Part shown: positions 46,961 through 55,222 of the stretch, in pieces
How positions within the stretch are numbered: position 1 is the stretch's first letter
Layout of the letters: each line of letters starts with the position of its first letter
DNA from: Alicyclobacillus acidiphilus NBRC 100859
GTDB taxonomy: Bacteria; Bacillota; Bacilli; Alicyclobacillales; Alicyclobacillaceae
NCBI RefSeq assembly: GCF_001544355.1
Contig: NZ_BCQI01000002.1
Coordinates: 62,001 to 126,000 of the forward strand
Length of the DNA: 64,000 bases
Reading direction: 5' to 3'
Notes under the pieces: generated by a model
Databases searched by the model: none
Told to the model about the DNA's origin: nothing
What the model saw: only the letters and a program-made list of their open reading frames with translations
Made by a program: the position numbers and the translations under genes

Positions 46961-47187
46961 CGGCCCTGCGGCGCGCCTTGGCCGCGTTTCTCGCGTGGCC
47001 GAGGCGATACCATGGACTCCTTGCCGGCGCCTTGTTGTGGGGATGTTGGATGCTCTTTGGATTTTGGCGAACCCTATTGTTGGCGGTGCTCGCCACAGTG
47101 GGTTATATCGTCGGCCGCATTCTCGAGGAGAACCAATCGTGGAGAGCACTGGTGGACAAATTACTATCTGATCGATATACGGAGTGA
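46957..47187 (+). CDS. DUF2273 small membrane protein
   Basis: This 76-residue protein has two hydrophobic segments (about 18-35 and 37-53, WGCWMLFGFWRTLLLAVLAT) followed by GRILEENQSWRALVDKLLSDR, the usual end of DUF2273 proteins. The ATG overlaps the amaP stop (ATGA). It is part of the Asp23-AmaP membrane complex by context; the molecular role is unknown. Confidence 0.88.
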   Translation: MTALRRALAAFLAWPRRYHGLLAGALLWGCWMLFGFWRTLLLAVLATVGYIVGRILEENQSWRALVDKLLSDRYTE

Positions 47188-47192
47188 ATGGA

Positions 47193-47639
47193 TTGACTCG
47201 ACACGAAGCCAGAGAATGTGCCGTACAGGCGTTGTATCAAATCGACGCGAGCGATAGTACGGTGATGGACGCAATTTCATTTGTTCTCGAGGAGAAATCG
47301 TTCTCTGACAAAGATCTCGAGTATATCTCGCGGCTTACGCAAGGCGTTCTCGAACACATGGACGATACGGACAAACTGTTGTCATCGGTCATGGACCGAT
47401 GGTCCCCTGAGCGGATCGGCCGAGTCGAGCGCTCCATCCTGCGCTTGGCGGTGTACGAATTGATGTACGAGAAGGACATCGCGGCGGCGACGGTGGTCGA
47501 TGAAGCGGTTCGGTTGGCCAAAGGATTCGCTTCCGAAGCGTCGGGCAAGTTTGTCAACGGTGTGCTTGCGAAGGTCCTGGCAGCCATGCCGTTTCCCGCG
47601 CAAGATCCGGAAACAACAGATGGAGCCGAACAGCGATGA
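47193..47639 (+). CDS. nusB: Transcription antitermination factor NusB
   Basis: This 148-residue all-helical protein binds boxA RNA with NusE for rRNA antitermination. It starts RHEARECAVQALYQID and includes the conserved SVMDRWSPERIGRVERSILR and DEAVRLAKGFASEASGKFVN. TTG 47193 has GGAG 8 bases upstream. A GTG at 47184, overlapping the preceding stop, is the alternative. Confidence 0.96.
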   Translation: MTRHEARECAVQALYQIDASDSTVMDAISFVLEEKSFSDKDLEYISRLTQGVLEHMDDTDKLLSSVMDRWSPERIGRVERSILRLAVYELMYEKDIAAATVVDEAVRLAKGFASEASGKFVNGVLAKVLAAMPFPAQDPETTDGAEQR

Positions 47640-48640
47640 CCGCCTGTGTATTGGGTGTCGACACGAGCAATTACACAACTTCTCTATGTGTCATATCGGC
47701 GGAGACAGGACAATTGCTTGCCGAGACGAGACAGTTGCTGCCGGTTGACGCTGGGGAAAGAGGGCTTCGTCAAAGCGAGGCGCTCTTTTTTCATGTTCAG
47801 CACCTGCCTGTTCTGATGAGCGAATTGATGGGCAGGCTGCAGAGCCAATCCATCCGCCCCGAATGGTCGGCGGTGGGCGTATCCGTGCGGCCGCGGCCCT
47901 TTGCGGCTTCCTATATGCCCGTCTTCCACGCTGGCGCAGCCTTTGCGGAGAGTTTCGCGCTGGCCGTCGGGATTCCGCTCACGAGGACATCGCACCAAGA
48001 GGGGCATATCGCCGCCGCTGAATACGAGCATCCGATGCACGGACGTCCGTTCGTCGCTGTGCATATTTCGGGAGGGACCTGCGATGTCGTCCTGGCTGTG
48101 GAGACGCCGTTCGGTTATCGGATTCAGACCATCGGGACAGGCAGCGATTTGCATGTCGGCCAGTTTGTCGATCGCGTCGGCGTTGCGCTTGGCCTGCCCT
48201 TTCCGGCGGGCCCGTCGCTCGAGCGGTTGAGTTTGTCGTGGCGCCCGTCACAAGGGTCGATTGAGCTTCCGGCGCCTGTGAAAGGGGCGGATATGAGTTT
48301 TTCCGGCCCGCTCAGCGCCGCGTTGCGGGCGATTGCCGACGGACATCCGCCGGAAGCGATTGCACGGGCGGTCGAAGCATGTGTCGCGCGGGCGGTTAGC
48401 AAATCGGTTGAATACGCGTTGCGCCAGAGCGCGCGCGATGTGGCGGACGTGCTGATTGTCGGCGGCGTCGCCTCGAACGCCGCCATTCGGCGCGCCGTGA
48501 CGGAGCGCGTGCAGCACCGGCTTCGGGGCGTCCGGGTTTGTTTCGCTCCCGCTCCGTTCGCGCGCGACAACGCCCTCGGCGTGGCGCGCATCGCCTTTCG
48601 CCGCCTGTCTGGAGGGCCCGAGACGATCGGCGCCAAGTGA
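47636..48640 (+). CDS. TsaD/Kae1-family paralogue (O-sialoglycoprotein endopeptidase-like)
   Basis: This 334-residue ASKHA-fold protein starts CVLGVDTSNYTTSLCVI. It carries the metal-site motif TSHQEGHIAAAE (about residues 116-127), a glycine-rich AVHISGGTCDVVL, and C-terminal VADVLIVGGVASNAAIRRAV with FARDNALGVA. These are TsaD features, but the spacing and length differ from true TsaD (t6A synthesis), which is expected elsewhere. Related genes occur near xseA in other Firmicutes. Substrate unknown. The ATG overlaps the nusB stop. Confidence 0.8.
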   Translation: MTACVLGVDTSNYTTSLCVISAETGQLLAETRQLLPVDAGERGLRQSEALFFHVQHLPVLMSELMGRLQSQSIRPEWSAVGVSVRPRPFAASYMPVFHAGAAFAESFALAVGIPLTRTSHQEGHIAAAEYEHPMHGRPFVAVHISGGTCDVVLAVETPFGYRIQTIGTGSDLHVGQFVDRVGVALGLPFPAGPSLERLSLSWRPSQGSIELPAPVKGADMSFSGPLSAALRAIADGHPPEAIARAVEACVARAVSKSVEYALRQSARDVADVLIVGGVASNAAIRRAVTERVQHRLRGVRVCFAPAPFARDNALGVARIAFRRLSGGPETIGAK

Positions 48641-48730
48641 TATCGGCAAGGCTGTGGGGCAAAGGACGAAAGTTTCATAAATTACTGACAAAACACATAG
48701 GGTTTCGTAGTTTTTTTCGAGAACGTCCTG

Positions 48731-48736
48731 TATAAT
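48731..48736 (+). promoter_or_regulatory. -10 box upstream of the ferredoxin-NADP reductase gene
   Basis: A perfect TATAAT lies 46 bases before the TTG start, in a 141-base gap. The -35 region (about 48708-48713) is weak. It suggests the reductase has its own transcript within the nusB-xse cluster. Confidence 0.45.
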
Positions 48737-48781
48737 GAGCGAAAAAAGTTCCCTATGGGTAGGTTCTGAGGAGGTTGCACA

Positions 48782-49783
48782 TTGTCAGAGGCGATGGTTC
48801 AAGAGCAGGTCACGGATATGCTGATCATCGGAGGGGGACCAACAGGTCTCTTTGCCGCATTCTACTGCGGCATGAGAAACTGCTCTTGCAAAATTATCGA
48901 TAGTCTTCCCGAATTGGGCGGACAGTTGGCGACGCTGTATCCGGAAAAATTTATTTTTGACGTTGCCGGGTTCCCCAAGATTCGGGCGAAACAACTGGTC
49001 GATCAATTGGTCGAACAGGCTATGGAACGCAATCCTGGCATTCATTTGAACGAATCCGTTCAGAAACTCGTCCGCCGTGACGACGGCTTGTTTGAATTGC
49101 ATACGGACAAGTCGGTTCACCTAGGAAGAGCTGTGATCATTTGCGCAGGGATCGGCGCGTTTTCACCGCGGCCGCTTCCAGCCGCGTCGGCGAAAAACTT
49201 CGAGGGCCGAGGCCTTGCGTATTATATCGATAAAGTCGAAAACTATCGCGGCAAGCGCGTGTTGGTCGTCGGCGGCGGCGACTCGGCGGTCGATTATGCG
49301 CTCATGCTCGACGAAGTGGCGGCATCTGTCACGTTGATTCACCGCCGGGATCAATTCCGGGCGCACGAGGAAAGCGTACGGCAGTTGTACGATTCGAAGG
49401 TCCAGATCAAGACGTTCTATGAACTGGAAGATGTTCAAGGTGGCAACTGGATTGAACGGGCCGTGATCGTCAACAACCAGACGAAGCAGAAAGAGACCAT
49501 CGAAATCGACGCGCTCGTCAGCGGCCTCGGGTTCACAGCCTCGCTCGGCCCTATCAAAGAGTGGGGACTGGAAATCGAGAAGAACGATATTGTCGTCAAC
49601 ACGAAGATGGAGACGAACATTCCGGGCGTCTATGCCGCAGGAGATGTCGTGACGTATCCAGGCAAACTCAAATTGATTGCGACGGGATTCGGTGAAGCGC
49701 CGACGGCGGTCAACAACGCAAAGACGTTCATCGATCCGCAAGCAAAGCTGTTCCCTGGCCACAGCACCAGCATGAATGCCTAA
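48782..49783 (+). CDS. Ferredoxin/flavodoxin--NADP+ reductase, thioredoxin reductase-like type
   Basis: This 333-residue flavoprotein resembles YumC. The FAD motif is IIGGGPTGLFAAFYCG (about 16-31) and the NADPH motif is VVGGGDSAVDYALML (about 162-176). GVYAAGDVVTYPGKLKLIATG marks the FAD C-terminal site. It lacks the CxxC redox pair of thioredoxin reductase, so electron exchange with ferredoxin or flavodoxin is expected. The TTG start has GAGGAGG upstream. Confidence 0.93.
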   Translation: MSEAMVQEQVTDMLIIGGGPTGLFAAFYCGMRNCSCKIIDSLPELGGQLATLYPEKFIFDVAGFPKIRAKQLVDQLVEQAMERNPGIHLNESVQKLVRRDDGLFELHTDKSVHLGRAVIICAGIGAFSPRPLPAASAKNFEGRGLAYYIDKVENYRGKRVLVVGGGDSAVDYALMLDEVAASVTLIHRRDQFRAHEESVRQLYDSKVQIKTFYELEDVQGGNWIERAVIVNNQTKQKETIEIDALVSGLGFTASLGPIKEWGLEIEKNDIVVNTKMETNIPGVYAAGDVVTYPGKLKLIATGFGEAPTAVNNAKTFIDPQAKLFPGHSTSMNA

Positions 49784-49792
49784 TGGATGCGG

Positions 49793-49840
49793 GCTGCGCA
49801 CAGTCAAATCAGGTTCGATTTGACCTTGGCGCAGCTTTTT
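49793..49840 (+). terminator. Intrinsic terminator after the reductase gene
   Basis: GCTGCGC (49793-49799) and GTCAAATC (49803-49810) pair with GATTTGAC (49817-49824) and GCGCAGC (49829-49835), followed by TTTTT. Confidence 0.88.
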
Positions 49841-49888
49841 CGCGCCTGTGATTCGTCGGCTCATCGCGTCAAGGGGGAAACGCCGTTG

Positions 49889-51298
49889 ATGAACGAAATG
49901 CCGACCACCGTGGAACAGCAGCAAGCGACGGTGGTCACCGTGACGGAACTGAATCTGATGATCAAACGCCGCATCGAATCGGATCCCTCGTTTGTACAAT
50001 GCCATGTCTCCGGCGAAATTTCGAATTTCAAGCACCATACCAGCGGCCACATGTACTTTACGCTCAAAGACGAGACAAGCCGCATTCGCGCGGTCATGTT
50101 CGCGGGTCGCAACCGGAGGCTGCGGTTTCGGCCGGAGGACGGGATGCGGGTGATCGTGATCGGCAGCGTGAGCGTGTTCGATCGCGACGGCCAGTACCAG
50201 CTCTACGTCGACGACATGCAACCCGACGGCATTGGCGCGTTGTATGTTCGGTTTGAGCAGCTTCGCAACCAGCTGCAGTCGGAAGGGCTGTTTCGGGCGG
50301 ATCGCAAACGTCCATTGCCCGCGTTCCCGAGACGCATCGGCGTGGTGACATCGCCGACAGGCGCCGTGATTCGGGATATTTGCACGACCGTCGAGCGGCG
50401 GTATCCTCTGGCCAAAGTCATCCTGGCGCCGGCTCAGGTTCAGGGTCCGGAGGCCGCAAAGACGTTGGTGCGCGGACTTCGGCAGCTTTGGTCGCTCGAG
50501 GAGCCGGTGGACGTCATCATCATCGGACGCGGAGGTGGCTCGCTGGAGGAACTGTGGCCGTTCAACGAAGAGGCGGTCGCACGGGCCATCGCCCAGTCGC
50601 CGGTTCCTGTCGTATCGGCGGTCGGACACGAAACCGACGTCACCATTTGCGACTACGTCGCGGATGTCCGGGCCGCGACCCCAACCGCCGCAGCCGAGCT
50701 CGTCGTGCCGCATCGCCGCGATCTCGCCTTGCAGTTGAGCCAGGCAAACATGCGGGCGCAATCCGCGGTGTACGCGTTGGTGCGCACGTATGGGCAAGCG
50801 CTGTCGCGCATCGAGCAACGCCCTGTGCTGGAATCTCCGCTGCGACTCGTCGCGGTGCAGCGCCAGAGTGTCGATTATCTCGAAAGTCGCCTCCGTGAAG
50901 CCTTGCGACGGCCGACCCGGCTGGCGGACAAGCGTCTCCAAATGTTTGAGTCGCGCTTGGCCCGGATCGATCTCCATCAGCATGTCGTCCGATCGCGCCA
51001 CAGAATGGACGGCCTCGAAGGTCGCGTTCGCGAATCGCTTCGGCGCACGGTCATTCGGATGAACGGCCAACTTGACAAACACATTGGCAAGCTCGAAGCG
51101 TTGAACCCGCTCGGCGTGTTGCGACGGGGATATGGCGTTGTCTACGACGCAAACGGGGTGAAAATCCTGTCCAAAGTAAAGGATTTGCCTGCAGGAACGC
51201 GAATTCAGATTCGGGTGGAGGACGGCACGGTGAAAGCGGAGGTGATTTCCGATGGAACAGACGACAGAGTCGGAGAACAAATTCGACTTGACATTTGA
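49889..51298 (+). CDS. xseA: Exodeoxyribonuclease VII large subunit
   Basis: This 469-residue nuclease subunit has an N-terminal OB fold (about 20-115, with VSGEISNFKHHTSGHMYFTL). The catalytic domain has GVVTSPTGAVIRDI (about 155), IGRGGGSLEELWPFNEE and SAVGHETDVTICDYVAD, followed by a long coiled coil. With XseB it degrades single-stranded DNA. ATG 49889, or TTG 49886, follows AAGGGGGA. The frame extends back through the terminator and is not coding there. Confidence 0.97.
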   Translation: MNEMPTTVEQQQATVVTVTELNLMIKRRIESDPSFVQCHVSGEISNFKHHTSGHMYFTLKDETSRIRAVMFAGRNRRLRFRPEDGMRVIVIGSVSVFDRDGQYQLYVDDMQPDGIGALYVRFEQLRNQLQSEGLFRADRKRPLPAFPRRIGVVTSPTGAVIRDICTTVERRYPLAKVILAPAQVQGPEAAKTLVRGLRQLWSLEEPVDVIIIGRGGGSLEELWPFNEEAVARAIAQSPVPVVSAVGHETDVTICDYVADVRAATPTAAAELVVPHRRDLALQLSQANMRAQSAVYALVRTYGQALSRIEQRPVLESPLRLVAVQRQSVDYLESRLREALRRPTRLADKRLQMFESRLARIDLHQHVVRSRHRMDGLEGRVRESLRRTVIRMNGQLDKHIGKLEALNPLGVLRRGYGVVYDANGVKILSKVKDLPAGTRIQIRVEDGTVKAEVISDGTDDRVGEQIRLDI

Positions 51299-51509
51299 AG
51301 GGGCCATGGCGAGGTTGGAAGAGATTGTTCGCAAGCTGGAATCCGGCGAACTTCCGCTCGACGAATCGATTCGGCAATATCAGGAGTCGATGCAGTTGGT
51401 GAAATTCTGCCGAGAGCAGCTGGACAAGGCCGAGTTTCAGTTGGAACAGTTGTCCATCGAGCATGCCCAAGCGGATGCGAACGGATCTGGAGAAGTGGAA
51501 GGGGCGTGA
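51252..51509 (+). CDS. xseB: Exodeoxyribonuclease VII small subunit
   Basis: This 85-residue helical subunit has the conserved LTFEGAMARLEEIVRKLESG and LPLDESIRQYQESMQLVKFC. It forms the XseA-XseB complex. The ATG lies inside the last 47 bases of xseA with GGAGGTG upstream, so the two are translationally linked. Its stop overlaps ispA. Confidence 0.97.
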   Translation: MEQTTESENKFDLTFEGAMARLEEIVRKLESGELPLDESIRQYQESMQLVKFCREQLDKAEFQLEQLSIEHAQADANGSGEVEGA

Positions 51510-52393
51510 TCGAGGATATGTCGTCGTACTTGGATACTTGCAAACAGGAATTGAACGAGTATTTGTCCCATGCGCTCACAACCAACGGTTTGGCCGCCAA
51601 GTTGTACGAATCGATGAACTACTCGCTGATGGCTGACGGAAAGCGTCTGCGCCCGGCCCTGCTGATGGCGACCGCGGAAACGTTCGGGGTCTCCCGTCGC
51701 GACGTCCTGCCCGCCGCGGCAGCCGTGGAAATGATTCACTGCTATTCGCTGATTCACGACGATCTCCCGTGCATGGACGACGACAACCTGCGCCGCGGCC
51801 AACCGACCAACCATGTGGTCTACGGCGAAGCGATGGCCTTGCTTGCAGGGGACGGCCTGTTGACGGAGGCGTTTCGCCAGTTGTCGCAACCTGGGCTCGA
51901 CATTCCTGCTTCGAGACAACTGAAAATGGTTCACATTTTGTCCTCGCGAGCCGGAGCGGAAGGGATGGTCGGCGGACAGGCGGTCGATATCGAACGCACG
52001 GGTGGACAGGGAAGTCTCGCCGACGTCGAGTTCATCCACCTGCACAAGACGGCGAGGCTGATTCAGGCGAGCATCGAAATCGGCGCCTTGTTCCCGGATC
52101 TCTCCGATGCCCAGTGGTCGGCCCTGTCGACCTACGGCGAGTCGCTCGGACTTGCGTTCCAGATGATCGACGACGTGCTCGATGTGACGAGATCGACGGA
52201 AGAGCTGGGGAAGACGGCGGGCAAAGACGAGGAAGAAGGCAAGCTGACCTATCCTCGATTCATTGGGGTCGAAGAGACGAAGCGCCTCGCCGAAGAGACG
52301 ATTCAGGCCGGTCAGCAGGCACTGAGGGACAACGGCATTTCCTCGCCGCTGCTGGAGGAATTGCAATCCATGGTGCTTGTCCGATCCCGCTGA
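51506..52393 (+). CDS. ispA: Polyprenyl synthetase (farnesyl/geranyl diphosphate synthase)
   Basis: This 295-residue prenyltransferase elongates isoprenoid diphosphates. The first aspartate-rich motif is in LIHDDLPCMDDDNLRRGQPT (about residues 86-105) and the second is FQMIDDVLDVT (about 223-233). The GTG start overlaps the xseB stop; ATG 51518 is an alternative. dxs does not follow as in many Bacillales; a large noncoding RNA locus does. Confidence 0.96.
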   Translation: MIEDMSSYLDTCKQELNEYLSHALTTNGLAAKLYESMNYSLMADGKRLRPALLMATAETFGVSRRDVLPAAAAVEMIHCYSLIHDDLPCMDDDNLRRGQPTNHVVYGEAMALLAGDGLLTEAFRQLSQPGLDIPASRQLKMVHILSSRAGAEGMVGGQAVDIERTGGQGSLADVEFIHLHKTARLIQASIEIGALFPDLSDAQWSALSTYGESLGLAFQMIDDVLDVTRSTEELGKTAGKDEEEGKLTYPRFIGVEETKRLAEETIQAGQQALRDNGISSPLLEELQSMVLVRSR

Positions 52394-52512
52394 TTCGATC
52401 CGGCGAGCATGTTTGGTCCTGCCGCATCGAATTTCCAATGGATTTCTGTGGCGGTTCTGGTCGGAATGCGCGCGCGGCACCAGAAACGACTACGATGCAC
52501 TCATCGTTCATA

Positions 52513-52521
52513 TGGTATAAT
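52513..52521 (+). promoter_or_regulatory. Extended -10 promoter for the OLE RNA transcript
   Basis: TGGTATAAT (52513-52521) is a perfect extended -10 element. The -35 region near 52493 is weak, as is common with extended -10. A start near 52528 would produce the long noncoding transcript. Confidence 0.55.
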
Positions 52522-52527
52522 ACATGT

Positions 52528-53165
52528 ACGACTTGCTGACGTAACAACTGAACGTGTTGTTCGTTTGTCAATGGGTGGCGCAGTATTCTAGTCAGCCGTC
52601 CGTACCTGAAGGCGGGGCTAAAAATCCGTCAAAGGGCACATCGATGAAGTTCCTGGTGTTGGCTTGGGGCGCCCAGCCCTGGGCTTATGCTGGGAGTTAA
52701 GAAAGTTGGGTAGCCCGCAATGGCATGTGGATGCTAACCCACCTTTCGCGGAGGCCCAAGTGCGTAGCTCGCAGTCCACTGGCGTGGAAGGGTTATGGCT
52801 TGGGGTATGAACCTGCATGCGGAGGCAATCTGTGTGCAGCGTAGCCTGCCTTGAGTGGTGCTGAAGGATCTCAGGGATTCGAGCGGCATGCCGCGGCCAC
52901 GGTGATGTCGCTGGTGCTGAGTGAAATCCGTACTGCAAAAGAGGCTAGGGCGCGGTAACGGCTGTCGCGGAAAACGCCTAGACTGTTCGCTACAAGGTGA
53001 GGCATCTTGAGGATTATAGTGTGGACTAAGTGGTAATCCAGTCTGACAGGCGGTGACGCGGTCAAGGCGTTCATAATGGGAAACCGCCGTGACGGCGACG
53101 TCGCGGTGAATGCTTGGGAAAACCTACTGGACCTAAGCCACAGCGTTTACTCAAGATGTCGCCAC
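52528..53165 (+). ncRNA. ole: OLE RNA (ornate, large, extremophilic RNA)
   Basis: About 640 bases with no supported reading frame lie between ispA and a gene encoding an OapA-like protein. That is the known setting of OLE RNA in extremophilic Firmicutes. The region is GC-rich and full of local inverted repeats, for example GGGCGCCCAGCCCTGGGC near 52666-52686 and GCGGCATGCCGCGG near 52882-52896. OLE RNA forms a membrane-associated ribonucleoprotein with OapA and is tied to cold, alcohol and metal stress. The call uses length, position, partner gene and recalled conserved blocks; ends are approximate. Confidence 0.85.
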
Positions 53166-53214
53166 CCTTTGATTTTCAATACATATTCCGACATATACGC
53201 GTACGCGAGGATCT

Positions 53215-53799
53215 ATGAGAAAAAACGGTTCGAGAACCAACTATAAATTCGTTTTGACCATCGCCGCACTGACGTTGCCTATCAGTGCGGTTTTCGATAC
53301 ATCCACGATTTTTATGAACAAGACGACTTGGTACATAGGCGCGATCGTGGTGACGTGTATTGTCATTATTGGCGCCGTGTTCGACATGTTGGGCATGGCT
53401 GCCGCGGCGGCTCGGGAAACGCCGTTTCACGCGATGGCGTCAAAGCGGGTTTACGGCGCTCGCAAAGCCATCAGCATCGTTCGCAATGCCGAAAAAGTGT
53501 CGAGTGTGTGCAGCGACGTGATTGGGGATATTGCAGGTGTGCTCAGCGGCGCCGGCGCACTCGCCGTGAGCGTGCAATTGCTGGCGACCATTCACGGTTC
53601 GGGATGGATGGGTGAAACCGTGAAAATCGGCATCACCGCCATCATTACCGCCCTCACTGTGGGCGGTAAGGCGATTGGCAAGACCATCGCCATCCATTCG
53701 CCGACGCCAATCATTCTGTTCGCCGCCCGAGTTTGGGAGACGGCCGTGCTGGTCGTTCGCCGGGGCATTCCATGGCGGAAAAGCAAGTCAAAGTCGTAG
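53215..53799 (+). CDS. oapA: OLE-associated membrane protein OapA
   Basis: This 194-residue protein has several hydrophobic segments (about 12-28, 38-60, 105-125, 130-150 and 162-178) and a basic C-terminus (RRGIPWRKSKSKS). A DxxxD motif is seen as DVIGD at residues 101-105, a feature I recall for this family. OapA binds OLE RNA and places it at the membrane. The ATG has GCGAGGA upstream, about 50 bases after the RNA's apparent end, so RNA and protein are probably co-transcribed. Confidence 0.88.
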   Translation: MRKNGSRTNYKFVLTIAALTLPISAVFDTSTIFMNKTTWYIGAIVVTCIVIIGAVFDMLGMAAAAARETPFHAMASKRVYGARKAISIVRNAEKVSSVCSDVIGDIAGVLSGAGALAVSVQLLATIHGSGWMGETVKIGITAIITALTVGGKAIGKTIAIHSPTPIILFAARVWETAVLVVRRGIPWRKSKSKS

Positions 53800-53821
53800 G
53801 AAAAGTTGGAGAGGCCTGCGG

Positions 53822-54667
53822 ATGGAAAAGAGAAGGTTGGACGTGCTTCTGTACGATCGCGGAGATTTTCCCAGCCGTGAAGCGGCGCGGCGCGCTGTCA
53901 TGGCAGGCATGGTCGAAGTCGACGGCGTTCGCGTTGACAAGCCAGGCACGCAAGTGGCGACGGACGCGCCCATTCGTGTGAAACGGGCCGATCACGCGTT
54001 CGTGTCCCGCGGTGGACTCAAGCTCGAACGGGCCCTGTCGCGGTTTGGTGTCCCGGTCAAGGATCGGATCGCCATCGACGTTGGCGCTTCGACCGGCGGC
54101 TTCACGGATTGTTTGCTCCAACATGGGGCGAGAATGGTCTATTCGGTGGATGTGGGTTATGGGCAGCTTGCGTGGTCACTGCGCCAGGATGCGCGGGTGC
54201 GCGTCATGGAACGCCTCAATTTTCGCCACGCGGACGCGGCGCTGTTCGTCCCGAAGCCCAATTTGGCCGTGATGGACGTGTCGTTTATCTCCACGAAACT
54301 GCTCTTCGCCAAGTTGGTCGAAGTGTGTGAGCCGGACTCGGATGTCGTCAGTTTGGTGAAGCCGCAATTTGAGGCAGGGCGGGGCCGCGTCGGAAAAGGT
54401 GGAATTGTCCGAGATCCGAATGTTCATTTGGACGTGTTAGTGGACATGCTGGATCATGTCACATCCATCGGCTGGTCCTGCAACGGTTTGGATTTTTCAC
54501 CGATTTCCGGCGGCGACGGGAATATCGAATTTCTCGCGTGGTGGAAGATGAGCGGCTCACCTTCCGAACAAGCCGCCACAGGACAGTGGCGAGACGCCTG
54601 TCCCGAACTGGTGAAAACGGCTTGGCAGACGCTCAACGGCGCGTCTGTCGATCTCCGCGTTGATTAA
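53822..54667 (+). CDS. tlyA: TlyA-family rRNA methyltransferase (YqxC)
   Basis: This 281-residue protein has an N-terminal S4 RNA-binding domain (about 1-65, RRLDVLLYDRGDFPSREAAR). An FtsJ/RrmJ-like methyltransferase follows with AIDVGASTGGFTDCLLQ (about 81-97) and LVKPQFEAGRGRVGKGG. The family 2'-O-methylates ribosomal RNA; B. subtilis YqxC lies at the same place. ATG 53822 has GGAGAGG upstream. The open frame extends into oapA without need. Confidence 0.93.
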   Translation: MEKRRLDVLLYDRGDFPSREAARRAVMAGMVEVDGVRVDKPGTQVATDAPIRVKRADHAFVSRGGLKLERALSRFGVPVKDRIAIDVGASTGGFTDCLLQHGARMVYSVDVGYGQLAWSLRQDARVRVMERLNFRHADAALFVPKPNLAVMDVSFISTKLLFAKLVEVCEPDSDVVSLVKPQFEAGRGRVGKGGIVRDPNVHLDVLVDMLDHVTSIGWSCNGLDFSPISGGDGNIEFLAWWKMSGSPSEQAATGQWRDACPELVKTAWQTLNGASVDLRVD

Positions 54668-54682
54668 GACCAGCTCCATTCC

Positions 54683-55207
54683 GTGACGGTTTGGAGTTGC
54701 ATTGACGTGTTGAATGCTTTGGCCATGGTGGGAGCTTTGGTGTGTTTGACGGTTGTGATTCGCTCGCTGTGGTTCGCCTTTTGGTATCGCAACAGTGAAG
54801 AGGGTGTCGAAGGCGGGCTGTCGCAAGTTCGCAAATGGCTTCAGGCAAACGGGTATGACGTATTGAATGTCAAGGGTAAAGCCGAGTACAAAACGCTGTT
54901 CGACGATGTATGCATGGAATACTCCGAGAATGCGCCGTTTATTGCGCGCAAGGACGGGCATGAGTATGCTGTATTTGTGGAGTTGGACGAAACGCCCAAC
55001 GAAGAGATTCACGCTCGATATTTTCCCTTGTCGGTGATCCTCGGTGTGCGCGGGGTCATCGTCGTCGACATATTCCGAGAACGCGTGCGACACGTGGAAT
55101 TTCAGATTCTGAAAACAAGGCGCCAAGTCATTCGGCAATGGGTGAGGAATAGCGTTTGGTTCGCAAGCGGTGCGCTATTCATCTTCGGGTGGCTTCATCG
55201 TGGATAG
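54683..55207 (+). CDS. Hypothetical membrane protein (174 aa)
   Basis: I do not recognise this protein. It has an N-terminal hydrophobic helix (about 10-33), a soluble middle of roughly 110 residues containing VRKWLQANGYDVLNVKGKAE and a possible alpha/beta core, and a C-terminal helix (about 152-171). The GTG start lacks a clear SD; starts at 54707 to 54725 are possible. It lies between tlyA and nadK. Coding looks real from length, spacing and composition. Confidence 0.7.
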   Translation: MTVWSCIDVLNALAMVGALVCLTVVIRSLWFAFWYRNSEEGVEGGLSQVRKWLQANGYDVLNVKGKAEYKTLFDDVCMEYSENAPFIARKDGHEYAVFVELDETPNEEIHARYFPLSVILGVRGVIVVDIFRERVRHVEFQILKTRRQVIRQWVRNSVWFASGALFIFGWLHRG

Positions 55208-55222
55208 AGATGGGGGAACGAC

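Noticed and set aside
49163-51334. A 723-codon open frame on the minus strand opposite the reductase and xseA genes
   Set aside because: It lies antisense to two clearly conserved genes, has no matching family features or ribosome site, and is rich in Arg/His, as expected of a GC-rich shadow frame.
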